Assembly (NCBI GenBank): GCA_030641245.1
Contig: DAOWHU010000048.1
Span: forward strand, 1-19,183
Reading direction: 5' to 3'
DNA: 19,183 bases
Source: a bacterium
GTDB lineage: Bacteria; Patescibacteriota; Minisyncoccia; Moranbacterales; DUUL01
Within the stretch, counting starts at the first letter, position 1. Each line of letters starts with the position of its first letter. The position numbers were made by a program, and so were the translations under genes. The notes beneath the pieces were generated by a model. That model saw only the letters and a list, made by a program, of their open reading frames with translations. It had not been told where the DNA came from and made no database searches. Shown piece after piece: positions 7,563-14,709 of the stretch.

Positions 7563-7697
7563 AATTATTCTAATTGCACTAATTGCTCTAATTATTCTAA
7601 ATAAAAACCAAACTCCAATCCGCCTAAAAAACAGAACAGAGAATTAAAAATTGGTTTTTATGATTTTTTTAGATTAATTAGAATAATTAGAATAATT
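7563..7697. repeat. Nested palindromic element 4 (tsaD-miaA spacer)
   Basis: The left arm (7563-7600) is made of AATTRYTCTAATT-type units and is matched in reverse complement by a shorter right arm (7669-7697). Inside, ATAAAAACCAA (7601-7611) pairs exactly with TTGGTTTTTAT (7651-7661). The centre contains CCAATCCGCCT (7615-7625), 11 bases identical to the start of the GC palindrome region in the rnj-trpS element (about 3360-3370), which suggests a shared ancestry in which this copy lost its GC stem. Confidence 0.65.
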
Positions 7698-7710
7698 CAC
7701 AAACGTAAAT

Positions 7711-8664
7711 ATGATAAAAAAAGTTTTAGTTATTCTCGGCTCTACTTCGTCTGGTAAATCAAGTTTAGCGGTGAAAATAGCCAAGAATTTCAAAGGTGAA
7801 ATCATTTCGGTTGACTCTCGTCAGGTTTTTAAAGATATGGACTTAGGAACTGGAAAAGTAAAGGGACGCTGGAAGAAAATCGCTGGAAGAAAAGTTTTCA
7901 TCTACAAAGATGTTCCCCATTATCTCATTGACTTTGTAAATCCCGAAAATGATTACAATATTTCTCATTTTAAAAAAGATTGTGAGAAAAAGATATTAGA
8001 AATAATTGAGCACGGAAAAATGCCTATTCTTTGTGGAGGAACTGGCTTTTGGATTCAAACCATAATCGACAATGTCAATTTTCCACAGGTTCAACCAGAC
8101 CCCAAATTAAGAAAAGATTTAAATTCTTACTCAGTCTCAGAACTTTTTGAATTGCTTATAAAATTAGATCGGAATCGAGCCAAAAATATTGACGCCAAAA
8201 ATAGAGCTCGTTTAATTCGAGCCATTGAAATAGCTAAAAACCTCGGAAAAGTTCCTATTGTTAAAACTGACAAAAAATCTAATTCCAGAAAAATTAAAAG
8301 TAATTTGATTAAATTTTTACAAATTGGTATTCCTGTTGATAAATACAGCTTGACAGAAAAAATAAAAAATCGGCTAGGAAAGCGATTTAATGACGGAATG
8401 ATTGAAGAAATTCTAAGTTTGGATGAAAAATATAAACTATCTCCAGAAAAAATTCAAGTTTTTGGAATAGCTTATGCATTGGTTCCTTCGTACAAAAAAG
8501 GAGAAATTACCAAAAGAGAATTGTTTGATCAAATTTGCCAAGCGGAAAAAAAATATGCTAAAAGACAGTTGACTTGGTTTAAAAAAGATCCCAGAATTTT
8601 TTGGAGCGACGACTATTCAAGAATTGAAAAAGAGATCAGAAAATTTCTCAACCAAAAAAGCTAA
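7711..8664 (+). CDS. miaA: tRNA dimethylallyltransferase
   Basis: Adds a dimethylallyl group to A37 of UNN-decoding tRNAs (i6A). The 317 residues fit the family. P-loop GSTSSGKSS (10-18), DSRQVFKDMDLGTGK (35-49) for tRNA/substrate binding, PHYLIDFVNP (69-78), GGTGFW (109-114), and the C-terminal YAKRQLTWFKKDP block. The Thr-for-Thr and Asp catalytic region seem intact. Acts on the same base position as the product of the gene just upstream but on a different tRNA set. Separate from tsaD by a palindromic element, so probably independently transcribed or read through. No Shine-Dalgarno at the ATG. Confidence 0.95.
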   Translation: MIKKVLVILGSTSSGKSSLAVKIAKNFKGEIISVDSRQVFKDMDLGTGKVKGRWKKIAGRKVFIYKDVPHYLIDFVNPENDYNISHFKKDCEKKILEIIEHGKMPILCGGTGFWIQTIIDNVNFPQVQPDPKLRKDLNSYSVSELFELLIKLDRNRAKNIDAKNRARLIRAIEIAKNLGKVPIVKTDKKSNSRKIKSNLIKFLQIGIPVDKYSLTEKIKNRLGKRFNDGMIEEILSLDEKYKLSPEKIQVFGIAYALVPSYKKGEITKRELFDQICQAEKKYAKRQLTWFKKDPRIFWSDDYSRIEKEIRKFLNQKS

Positions 8665-8667
8665 CAG

Positions 8668-8696
8668 TAGACAACTTGTTTGAATAATGCTAGAAT
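8668..8696 (+). promoter_or_regulatory. Promoter P1 upstream of hydrolase-gyrA operon
   Basis: TAGACA (8668-8673), 17-nt spacer, TAGAAT (8691-8696), with TGC at 8688-8690 giving an extended -10. It starts 4 nt after the miaA stop. Transcription would start near 8703, immediately before the hairpins at 8706-8740. Confidence 0.55.
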
Positions 8697-8705
8697 AAGA
8701 CTACC

Positions 8706-8740
8706 AAAGGATTATTGAGGGGTTGTTTAATCCCTTTTTA
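8706..8740 (+). terminator. Terminator with alternative pairing (attenuator-like)
   Basis: AGGGGTT (8718-8724), loop GTTT, AATCCCT (8729-8735), then TTTT A: a compact intrinsic terminator. The same right arm can instead pair with AAAGGATTA (8706-8714) to its left, which would disrupt the smaller stem. It is placed well to end miaA mRNA, but it also lies just after promoter P1, so most P1 transcripts might stop here after about 38 nt. Confidence 0.65.
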
Positions 8741-8753
8741 TGTTGTTGTGGTG

Positions 8754-8759
8754 TATAAT
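8754..8759 (+). promoter_or_regulatory. -10 element P2
   Basis: Perfect TATAAT preceded directly by TG, 14 nt downstream of the terminator. No good -35 at 16-18 nt. If used, transcription starts near 8766, just before the multi-branched fold at 8777. Confidence 0.45.
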
Positions 8760-8776
8760 AAAACCAGAAAACAAAT

Positions 8777-8901
8777 CAGGATTTACGCGTTTAAGTACAA
8801 TTCAAGGAGAATTTAAGTACTGAGCGAGATGTACTTTTGATGGTACATCGAATAAGTAACGGAAAATTCGATAAAGAAGTGTGTCAAACGCGTCAATCCT
8901 G
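8777..8901 (+). ncRNA. Candidate structured leader RNA (multi-branch fold)
   Basis: CAGGATTTACGCGTTT (8777-8792) pairs with AAACGCGTCAATCCTG (8886-8901), 15 of 16 positions. Enclosed are three hairpins: 8794-8821 (AGTAC+AATTC with GAATT+GTACT), 8828-8849 (GATGTAC/GTACATC, 7 bp, 8-nt loop) and 8850-8869 (GAAT/ATTC, weak). TTAAGTAC occurs twice and GTAC four times, so alternative pairings exist. The fold ends 19 nt before the hydrolase ATG and starts 18 nt after a TATAAT. I do not recognise the family; riboswitch-like leader, stand-alone small RNA and DNA palindrome are all possible. Confidence 0.55.
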
Positions 8902-8920
8902 TAAATAATAAAACACTTTT

Positions 8921-9580
8921 ATGAATATAAGTTGGTACGGACATTCTTGTTTTAAAATTCAAACCAAACCCAAAAGAGGCGCCGAAGAAGTAACAATCTT
9001 TACTGATCCTTTCGATAAATCAATCGGGCTTAAACCTCCTCAAGGAAACGCCGACATAATTCTTGTTTCCCATGATCACTTTGACCACAATAATACTAAA
9101 AGCCTCAAAGGTGATCCTTTTATTATCGACGCCTGTGGAGAATATTCCTTTAAAGATGTATCCGTCGAAGGAGTTCTTTCTTATCACGATAATGAGAAAG
9201 GAGCTTTACGAGGATTGAATAATATCTACATTATTCGAAGCGAAGAGACGACTATTTGTCATTTGGGAGATTTAGGACATTTATTAACAGAAAAACAAAT
9301 CGAGGATATCGGAGAAATAGATATTTTGATGGTTCCAACTGGTGGAAATTATACTTTGGACGCTAAAGGAGCCGAAAAAGTCATCAATCAAATTAACCCT
9401 AAAATTATTATCCCGATGCACTATAAAATTCCTGGATTAAATGTTGAAGTTACCAACGGAAAAGAATTTGCCAAGGAATTAGGACTAGAAGTTGAGAAAG
9501 GAGTAAAAAAATTCTCTGTTAAGGTTGGTGATTTAAGAGATATTCAAAATAAAGTAGTTTTTATGGAATGTTGTAATTAG
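8921..9580 (+). CDS. MBL-fold metal-dependent hydrolase (UlaG/UPF0173-like)
   Basis: A 219-residue metallo-beta-lactamase-fold protein of the short UPF0173/UlaG-like type, predicted cytoplasmic. Metal motifs: YGHSCF (6-11), HDHFDH (51-56), HLGDLGH (114-120) and PMHY (165-168), so both zinc or other metal sites look complete. The true substrate of this family is mostly unknown; I make no claim beyond hydrolase. First gene of a likely three-gene operon with the small membrane protein (35-nt gap) and gyrA (38-nt gap). Preceded by promoter, attenuator and folded leader described separately. ATG at 8921 without Shine-Dalgarno. Confidence 0.85.
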   Translation: MNISWYGHSCFKIQTKPKRGAEEVTIFTDPFDKSIGLKPPQGNADIILVSHDHFDHNNTKSLKGDPFIIDACGEYSFKDVSVEGVLSYHDNEKGALRGLNNIYIIRSEETTICHLGDLGHLLTEKQIEDIGEIDILMVPTGGNYTLDAKGAEKVINQINPKIIIPMHYKIPGLNVEVTNGKEFAKELGLEVEKGVKKFSVKVGDLRDIQNKVVFMECCN

Positions 9581-9615
9581 AGACTATCTTTGAATTATTA
9601 TGAAATAATAATTTT

Positions 9616-9876
9616 ATGCAAAAATTATACGAAAAAATACTAAAGAAACCTAAGGCTTACCGAAGAAAATTGGCTTACATTCTAACAATTATTTTCGGCT
9701 TAATTATCGTTTCCGTGTGGATGCTAATTACTATAGACACTCTGAAAAAGGATTTCAATGAAATTAATCCTGGAGAAAATCTAAGAAGAGAGCTTCCCTC
9801 TTTAAAAGAAAAATATCAAGAACAAACCGAGGAAGTTTTGAAAGCTAAAAAAGAATTAGAAAACCTAGGATACTAA
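9616..9876 (+). CDS. Small single-span membrane protein with coiled-coil tail
   Basis: An 86-residue protein, not recognised. A basic N-terminus (residues 1-18) is followed by one membrane segment (about 19-43) and a charged Glu/Lys-rich helix (55-84) likely to form a coiled coil. The topology resembles small division or septum proteins in general layout, but nothing specific supports that role. It sits between the hydrolase and gyrA with short gaps on both sides, so it is almost certainly cotranscribed with them. Confidence 0.75.
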   Translation: MQKLYEKILKKPKAYRRKLAYILTIIFGLIIVSVWMLITIDTLKKDFNEINPGENLRRELPSLKEKYQEQTEEVLKAKKELENLGY

Positions 9877-9914
9877 AAATTATCTACAAAAACTCAGCAT
9901 AACAAATAACGAAA

Positions 9915-12368
9915 ATGATGGACAAAAACGAAGAAAATAACATTGGAAAAATCAACTTGAGAAAAATAACCAGCGAAATGGAAGAGTCCTATCTTTCTTA
10001 TGCAATGAGCGTGATCGTTTCTAGAGCCTTACCCGATGTTCGAGATGGACTAAAACCAGTTCAAAGAAGAATTCTATTTTCAATGTGGCAAATTGGATTA
10101 AAACATAATGCTCGATATCGAAAATCAGCCACAGTGGTAGGCGAAGTTCTTGGCAAATGGCATCCTCATGGCGACTCCGCTGTTTATGAAACAATGGTTA
10201 GAATGGCCCAAGATTTTTCTTTAAGATACCCGCTAGTCGATGGACAAGGAAACTTCGGTTCAATTGACGGAGATTCAGCTGCTGCCATGCGTTACACTGA
10301 GGCTAAAATGTCAGCAATTGCCGAAGAAATGCTTATCGACTTAGAAAAAGACACCGTCGACTGGAGAGATAATTACGACTCAACCCGAAAAGAACCGGTT
10401 TTTGTTCCTGCTAAACTTCCCCAACTGTTACTCAATGGAACAATGGGAATTGCAGTTGGAATGGCCACCAACATTCCCCCTCATCACTTGACAGAACTAG
10501 TGGATGGTATTTGTCACTTAATTGATAACGGAGATGCTACTATTGAAGATTTAACAAAATTTATTCAAGGCCCAGATTTCCCCACGGGCGGAATTATTTA
10601 TAATAAAAATGACGTTTTAAGCGCCTACACTACTGGACGAGGAGGAATTACTACTCGAGCTAAAGCTGATATTGTGGAAGGAGATAAAAATAAATTCAGT
10701 ATTATTATTTCTGAATTAACCTATCAAACTAATAAATCAGTTTTAATCCAAAGAATGGCGGAATTGGTCAAAGTAGGTAAATTAATTGGGATCAGAGATA
10801 TTCGAGACGAATCTGATCGAGATGGAATTCGAGTGGTCATAGAACTTAAAAAGGATGCTTATCCCAATAAAATATTAAATCAACTTTATAAACTGACTGA
10901 TCTTCAGAAAAATTTCAACTTGAATATGCTAGCTTTAGTGAATGGGATTGAACCCCAGACTTTGAATTTAAAAGCCATTTTAGAACATTATATTACGCAC
11001 CGAAAATCAATTGTGACTAGAAGAATCCAGTTCGACTTGAAAAAAGCTGAAGCTCGAGCCCATATTTTAGAAGGACTTAAAAAAGCACTGGATCACATTA
11101 ATAAAATTATTGAAACCATCAAGAAATCACCAGACAAAGAAGAGGCCCATAAAAACTTGATGTTCCAATTCAAACTATCAGAGCTTCAAGCTACCGCTAT
11201 TTTGGAAATGAGACTGCAAGTTTTGGCTGGTTTGGAAAGAAAAAAAATTGAAAATGAACTAAAGGAAAAACTGGATTTAATTAAAGATCTAAAAGTAATT
11301 TTGGGAAACCCCAAGAAAATTCTTGAAATACTCAAGGAAGAGCTTCAAGGGCTAAAAGATAAATATCAAGATAAAAGAAGAACAAGGGTTGTTAAAGGCG
11401 GTATCGGAGATTTATCACAAGAAGATTTGATTGCTAATGAAGAATCAATTATTAGCATTACTAATGATGGTTATATCAAAAGACTTCAGCCTAATAATTT
11501 CCGATCCCAAAAACGAGGTGGAAAAGGAGTAAAAAGCGGATCAGTCAAAGAAGATGACGCTATTGATAAAGTTTTGACCGTTATGTCGCATGATAATATT
11601 TTATTCTTTACTGACACTGGAAAAGTATTTCAAACTAAGGCTTATGAAATTCCAATTTCCAGCCGAACCAGTAAGGGAAATGCCATCGTGAATTTCTTGC
11701 AAATTGCTCCCGAGGAAAAAATAACTTCCATAAAGGCTATTTCTAGAAACTCTGACGCCAAAAATTTAGTAATGCAAACTGTTCAAGGCCGGATTAAAAA
11801 AGTACCACTGCAAGATTTCAGCAACGTTAGAAGAAGTGGACTGATTGCTATTAATTTGAACAAAGACGATTCGTTGGGTTGGGTAGATACCAGTAACAAT
11901 AAAAATGAAATTATGCTAGCCACTCGAAACGGACAGTCTATTAAATTTGACGAAAAAGATGTTCGACCGATGGGAAGAACGGCTGCAGGAGTAAAAGCAA
12001 TTAGACTAAAAAAAGATGATCGAGTAATCGGAATGCACGTAGTTAATAAAGAAGGCGAAAATACTCAATTGTTAGTTATCTCCGAAAAAGGTTACGGCAA
12101 AAAGACCCTTTTAACTAAATATAAAACTCAATCTAGAAACGGATCTGGGATCAAAACCACTCAAATAACCGCAAAGACTGGTAATTTGGTTTCTTCTCAC
12201 ATAATCGAAGAAGGAGACAACAAAAAAGATTTAATTGCTAGTTCCGACAAAGGACAGATTATCAGAACTGCCGTGAAAAGTATTTCTAAACTAGGCCGAG
12301 CTACTCAAGGAGTTAGGATAATGCGATTAAAAGCCGAGGAAAAAATAGCAGCAACTACCATACTCTAA
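9915..12368 (+). CDS. gyrA: DNA gyrase subunit A
   Basis: Breakage-reunion subunit of gyrase, which introduces negative supercoils together with GyrB (not in this window). 817 residues, normal length. N-terminal winged-helix domain with the active-site Tyr in AAMRYTEAKMS (Y127, equal to E. coli Y122). The quinolone region reads HPHGDSAVYE: Ser88 equals E. coli S83 and Glu92 equals D87, an Asp-to-Glu difference also natural in some Gram-positive GyrAs. The GyrA box QKRGGKG (532-538) in the C-terminal beta-pinwheel identifies GyrA rather than ParC. The acidic tail seen in E. coli is missing. Doubled ATG start, no Shine-Dalgarno. Last gene of its operon. Confidence 0.97.
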   Translation: MMDKNEENNIGKINLRKITSEMEESYLSYAMSVIVSRALPDVRDGLKPVQRRILFSMWQIGLKHNARYRKSATVVGEVLGKWHPHGDSAVYETMVRMAQDFSLRYPLVDGQGNFGSIDGDSAAAMRYTEAKMSAIAEEMLIDLEKDTVDWRDNYDSTRKEPVFVPAKLPQLLLNGTMGIAVGMATNIPPHHLTELVDGICHLIDNGDATIEDLTKFIQGPDFPTGGIIYNKNDVLSAYTTGRGGITTRAKADIVEGDKNKFSIIISELTYQTNKSVLIQRMAELVKVGKLIGIRDIRDESDRDGIRVVIELKKDAYPNKILNQLYKLTDLQKNFNLNMLALVNGIEPQTLNLKAILEHYITHRKSIVTRRIQFDLKKAEARAHILEGLKKALDHINKIIETIKKSPDKEEAHKNLMFQFKLSELQATAILEMRLQVLAGLERKKIENELKEKLDLIKDLKVILGNPKKILEILKEELQGLKDKYQDKRRTRVVKGGIGDLSQEDLIANEESIISITNDGYIKRLQPNNFRSQKRGGKGVKSGSVKEDDAIDKVLTVMSHDNILFFTDTGKVFQTKAYEIPISSRTSKGNAIVNFLQIAPEEKITSIKAISRNSDAKNLVMQTVQGRIKKVPLQDFSNVRRSGLIAINLNKDDSLGWVDTSNNKNEIMLATRNGQSIKFDEKDVRPMGRTAAGVKAIRLKKDDRVIGMHVVNKEGENTQLLVISEKGYGKKTLLTKYKTQSRNGSGIKTTQITAKTGNLVSSHIIEEGDNKKDLIASSDKGQIIRTAVKSISKLGRATQGVRIMRLKAEEKIAATTIL

Positions 12369-12391
12369 TAAAAAAACAAAATCTAATTTTA

Positions 12392-12427
12392 AACAAAACT
12401 TCTTTGATCAAGAGTTCTGTTTTTTAT
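12392..12427 (+). terminator. Rho-independent terminator of gyrA
   Basis: AACAAAACTTCTT pairs with AGAGTTCTGTT (one mismatch, one bulge) around TGATCA and is followed by six T. It begins 24 nt after the gyrA stop. Confidence 0.75.
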
Positions 12428-12429
12428 TA

Positions 12430-12565
12430 ATTTTCAATTTTCAATCAATAACCAATTAAAAAAATTTGCAATGAATACAAGCTTCGCTTGCATAAAATTG
12501 AGAATTAAGTCATTAAAAATTGACTGTAAATCAGTTTATTGTAAATTGTAAATTAAACTATCGAT
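12430..12565. repeat. AT-rich spacer with hairpin and TGTAAAT repeats
   Basis: TTTTCAATTTTCAATC-type units (12430-12450) open the spacer, a small CAAGC-TTC-GCTTG hairpin sits at 12478-12490, and three TGTAAAT copies follow (12525, 12540, 12547; the last two abut). It has the same ingredients as the other palindromic spacers but the arms are poorly paired. The TGTAAAT copies lie 12-40 nt upstream of the -35 box of the next operon and might be binding sites. Confidence 0.4.
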
Positions 12566-12594
12566 TTGCTTCAAATCTTCTAAAATGTTATTAT
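12566..12594 (+). promoter_or_regulatory. Promoter of the binding-protein/pilin operon
   Basis: TTGCTT (12566-12571), exactly 17 nt, TATTAT (12589-12594), with TGT at 12586-12588 as an extended -10. Start site expected near 12601, leaving a leader of about 28 nt before the ATG at 12629. The best-matching promoter in the window. Confidence 0.7.
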
Positions 12595-12628
12595 TTGATT
12601 AGTTGCAATAATCAAAAAATCAAAATAG

Positions 12629-14002
12629 ATGCCAATAAAAAAAACAAAGAAAATATTCTGCTCAGGAATAGCTTTGTTGTTGTTATCAAGTGTTTTTCTT
12701 TTTTCTGGCTGCCTGAGAGAGAGAAAAGAACCTTACACTTTGAACTTAGAAATTTGGGGAATTTTTGACAACTCAGATGTTTTTCATGAAATTAATAGCC
12801 AATACAAAAAACTTAATCCCCAAATCAAAAACATTAAATACCGAAAAATTTCCAACGATATTGCTGTTTACGAAGAAGAGCTAACTGATGCTATTGCTAG
12901 TGGTAATGGTCCTGATATTTTCTTTTTTGGCAACAACTGGTTATCGGAACATAAAAATAAAATTGTTCCTTTTCCGGAATCCGAAAAATATATTGATATT
13001 TTTCAAAGTAATTTTATAGATGTCGCTAAAGATGATTTTGTGGAAGAAAGCCAAATTTATGCTATGCCCCTTTATTGCGATACTTTGGCTCTTTTTTATA
13101 ATAAAAATTTATTTAATCAATCTGGTTTAACTTCTCCTCCAAAAACTTGGGCGGAGTTAATAGACTACGTGGACTATTTGACTCGAATTGATTCTAACGG
13201 TAACATCACGCAGTCAGCTATTGCCCTGGGAAGATCTGAGAAACCAGGTGGAATTAATAGGGCTTCTGATATTCTAACATTAATGCTAATGCAAGAAGAC
13301 ATTGAAATTTACAATAAAAAAACTCGGAGGGCTCGCTTCTCGAGTAATCAACAATCAGCCAATGTCTTAGATTTTTATACTCAATTTGCCTTGGCAGGAT
13401 CCAAAGCCTATACTTGGAATTCAACCATGGATTACTCTATTGATAGTTTTCGATCTGGTAAAACCGCTATGATGATCAACTATGCCTATTGGAAAAATCG
13501 ACTCAAAGAAGAATCTCCTAAATTGAATTTTGATACCGCTCCTATTCCCCAGCAAAATCTCACTAGCAAAATTAATTTTTCTAACTATTGGGGATTAGCA
13601 GTCACTAAAAATAAAGAATTGCAACCGATTGCTTCAGGACAACCGATTACCCACAATCAGGAAGATCGAATCAAAGAATCTTGGAAATACATTCAATATT
13701 TAACCACCCAACCAATTACTGGTGACAAAGCCCCGACTCTAGACTTTGATCCTAACGAAAGATATTTAGAAAATACCAACAAACCAGCGGCTAGAAAAGA
13801 TTTAATAGAAAAACAAAAAAACGATTCGGAATTGAGTGAATTTGCCATTCAAGGCTTAACTGCTAAATCCTGGGCTCAACCTAAAAATTTAGTAGTGGAG
13901 GAAATTTTTGTTAAGATGATCAATGAAGTCGTTTCTGGAACTAAAACTTCTTTCGACGCTTTGAAGTCAGCCGAAGCCAGAATTAATAATTTGATTAAAT
14001 AA
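12629..14002 (+). CDS. Extracellular solute-binding lipoprotein (family 1, sugar-type)
   Basis: Surface-anchored binding protein of the SBP_bac_1 (maltose/multiple-sugar) family, 457 residues. A lipoprotein signal peptide (basic KKTKK, hydrophobic 9-25, lipobox FSGC with Cys28) makes it a substrate for Lgt. Family marks: SGNGPDIFFF (91-100), YAMPLYCDTLALFYNKNLF (144-162) and PPKTWAEL (170-177). No permease or ATPase gene follows. Instead the pilin-like series begins 4 nt after the stop, so it is cotranscribed with a surface-appendage system. That may mean a ligand-capturing component of the apparatus rather than an orthodox ABC importer; this is inference. Ligand cannot be predicted. Confidence 0.9.
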   Translation: MPIKKTKKIFCSGIALLLLSSVFLFSGCLRERKEPYTLNLEIWGIFDNSDVFHEINSQYKKLNPQIKNIKYRKISNDIAVYEEELTDAIASGNGPDIFFFGNNWLSEHKNKIVPFPESEKYIDIFQSNFIDVAKDDFVEESQIYAMPLYCDTLALFYNKNLFNQSGLTSPPKTWAELIDYVDYLTRIDSNGNITQSAIALGRSEKPGGINRASDILTLMLMQEDIEIYNKKTRRARFSSNQQSANVLDFYTQFALAGSKAYTWNSTMDYSIDSFRSGKTAMMINYAYWKNRLKEESPKLNFDTAPIPQQNLTSKINFSNYWGLAVTKNKELQPIASGQPITHNQEDRIKESWKYIQYLTTQPITGDKAPTLDFDPNERYLENTNKPAARKDLIEKQKNDSELSEFAIQGLTAKSWAQPKNLVVEEIFVKMINEVVSGTKTSFDALKSAEARINNLIK

Positions 14003-14006
14003 TAAA

Positions 14007-14657
14007 ATGCGATCATTTTTTGCTAGCAAATTAAATAAGATATTTTTTACAATTTGTTTTTTGTTTTGTTTGCCCTTATTTACCCAAGCAGCAACTTGCA
14101 CTGACTCTGGGGGAACTTGTATAAATACTGGATCCTGCAAACAAATCCAAGCAGGAACTTATGATCCATGCGCCTCAGGAACCGTTTGTTGTAGCCCGAG
14201 CGGAATTATAACACCAATCGATGCAGCGGCTTACCAAGAAGGCTCCACTGGCGGATTTCTACTCCTAAAAGGTCATTTGGTCCCCTGCGGGAGACAAACT
14301 AATGACCCAGGAACTCCTACCAACGAAACTGAGAGTTGTACTTTATGCCACTTGTTTCTTTTGCTAAAAAATGTTTTTGATTTAATGCTGTCATTACTTA
14401 TAGTAACGGCTATTCTGCTTTTGACTATTGGCGGAGTTGTCTACATAGTTTCAATGGGTAATCCTTCTTTAGTCGGAATTGCCAAAAATATTATCACCAA
14501 AACTTTAATAGGTTTTGCCTTAATGTTAGCTGGTTGGTTGTTGGTTTTTACCTTGCTAACTTTCTTGTCTACCGGAAACATGGTTGGAAAAGGAACTACT
14601 AGTTGGTTTGAATTTACCTGTGATACCAATAGTCAATTTGACCAACTTGTTGACTAA
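14007..14657 (+). CDS. Cys-rich T4SS-pilin-like membrane protein (pilin 1)
   Basis: 216 residues. A Sec signal peptide (1-28, cleavage after TQA) leads into a Cys-rich exported segment: Cys 31, 38, 44, 55, 61, 62, then PCGR (94) and C-x-x-C (111/114), plus Cys205 near the end. This looks disulfide-bonded. Two membrane segments follow (about 118-146 and 165-188) with the pilin-type loop GGVVYIVSMGNPSLVGIAK between them. I assign it to the TrbC/VirB2 or T4SS_pilin (PF18895-like) group by its two-helix-with-AK-loop pattern. Starts 4 nt after the binding-protein stop. Function within the structure (tip, adhesin, base) is unknown; the Cys region makes a tip or adhesive role possible. Confidence 0.75.
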   Translation: MRSFFASKLNKIFFTICFLFCLPLFTQAATCTDSGGTCINTGSCKQIQAGTYDPCASGTVCCSPSGIITPIDAAAYQEGSTGGFLLLKGHLVPCGRQTNDPGTPTNETESCTLCHLFLLLKNVFDLMLSLLIVTAILLLTIGGVVYIVSMGNPSLVGIAKNIITKTLIGFALMLAGWLLVFTLLTFLSTGNMVGKGTTSWFEFTCDTNSQFDQLVD

Positions 14658-14709
14658 CTTCTTCTCAAAAAATTATTACCAAATTCCATATTCAATCTAA
14701 ATTTTTTAA

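Noticed and set aside
8794..8870. Hammerhead-ribozyme-like core in the leader fold (CTGA-GC-GA, stem, GAAT)
   Set aside because: The core has one base too many, the CT is inside a hairpin stem, the last A is a T, and about 36 nt separate the GAA segment from the closing stem; a real hammerhead closes there directly.
12520..12768. Plus-strand open frame of 82 codons before and overlapping the binding-protein start
   Set aside because: It runs through the promoter and repeat spacer, has no protein-like composition, and overlaps the well-supported lipoprotein signal peptide in another frame.
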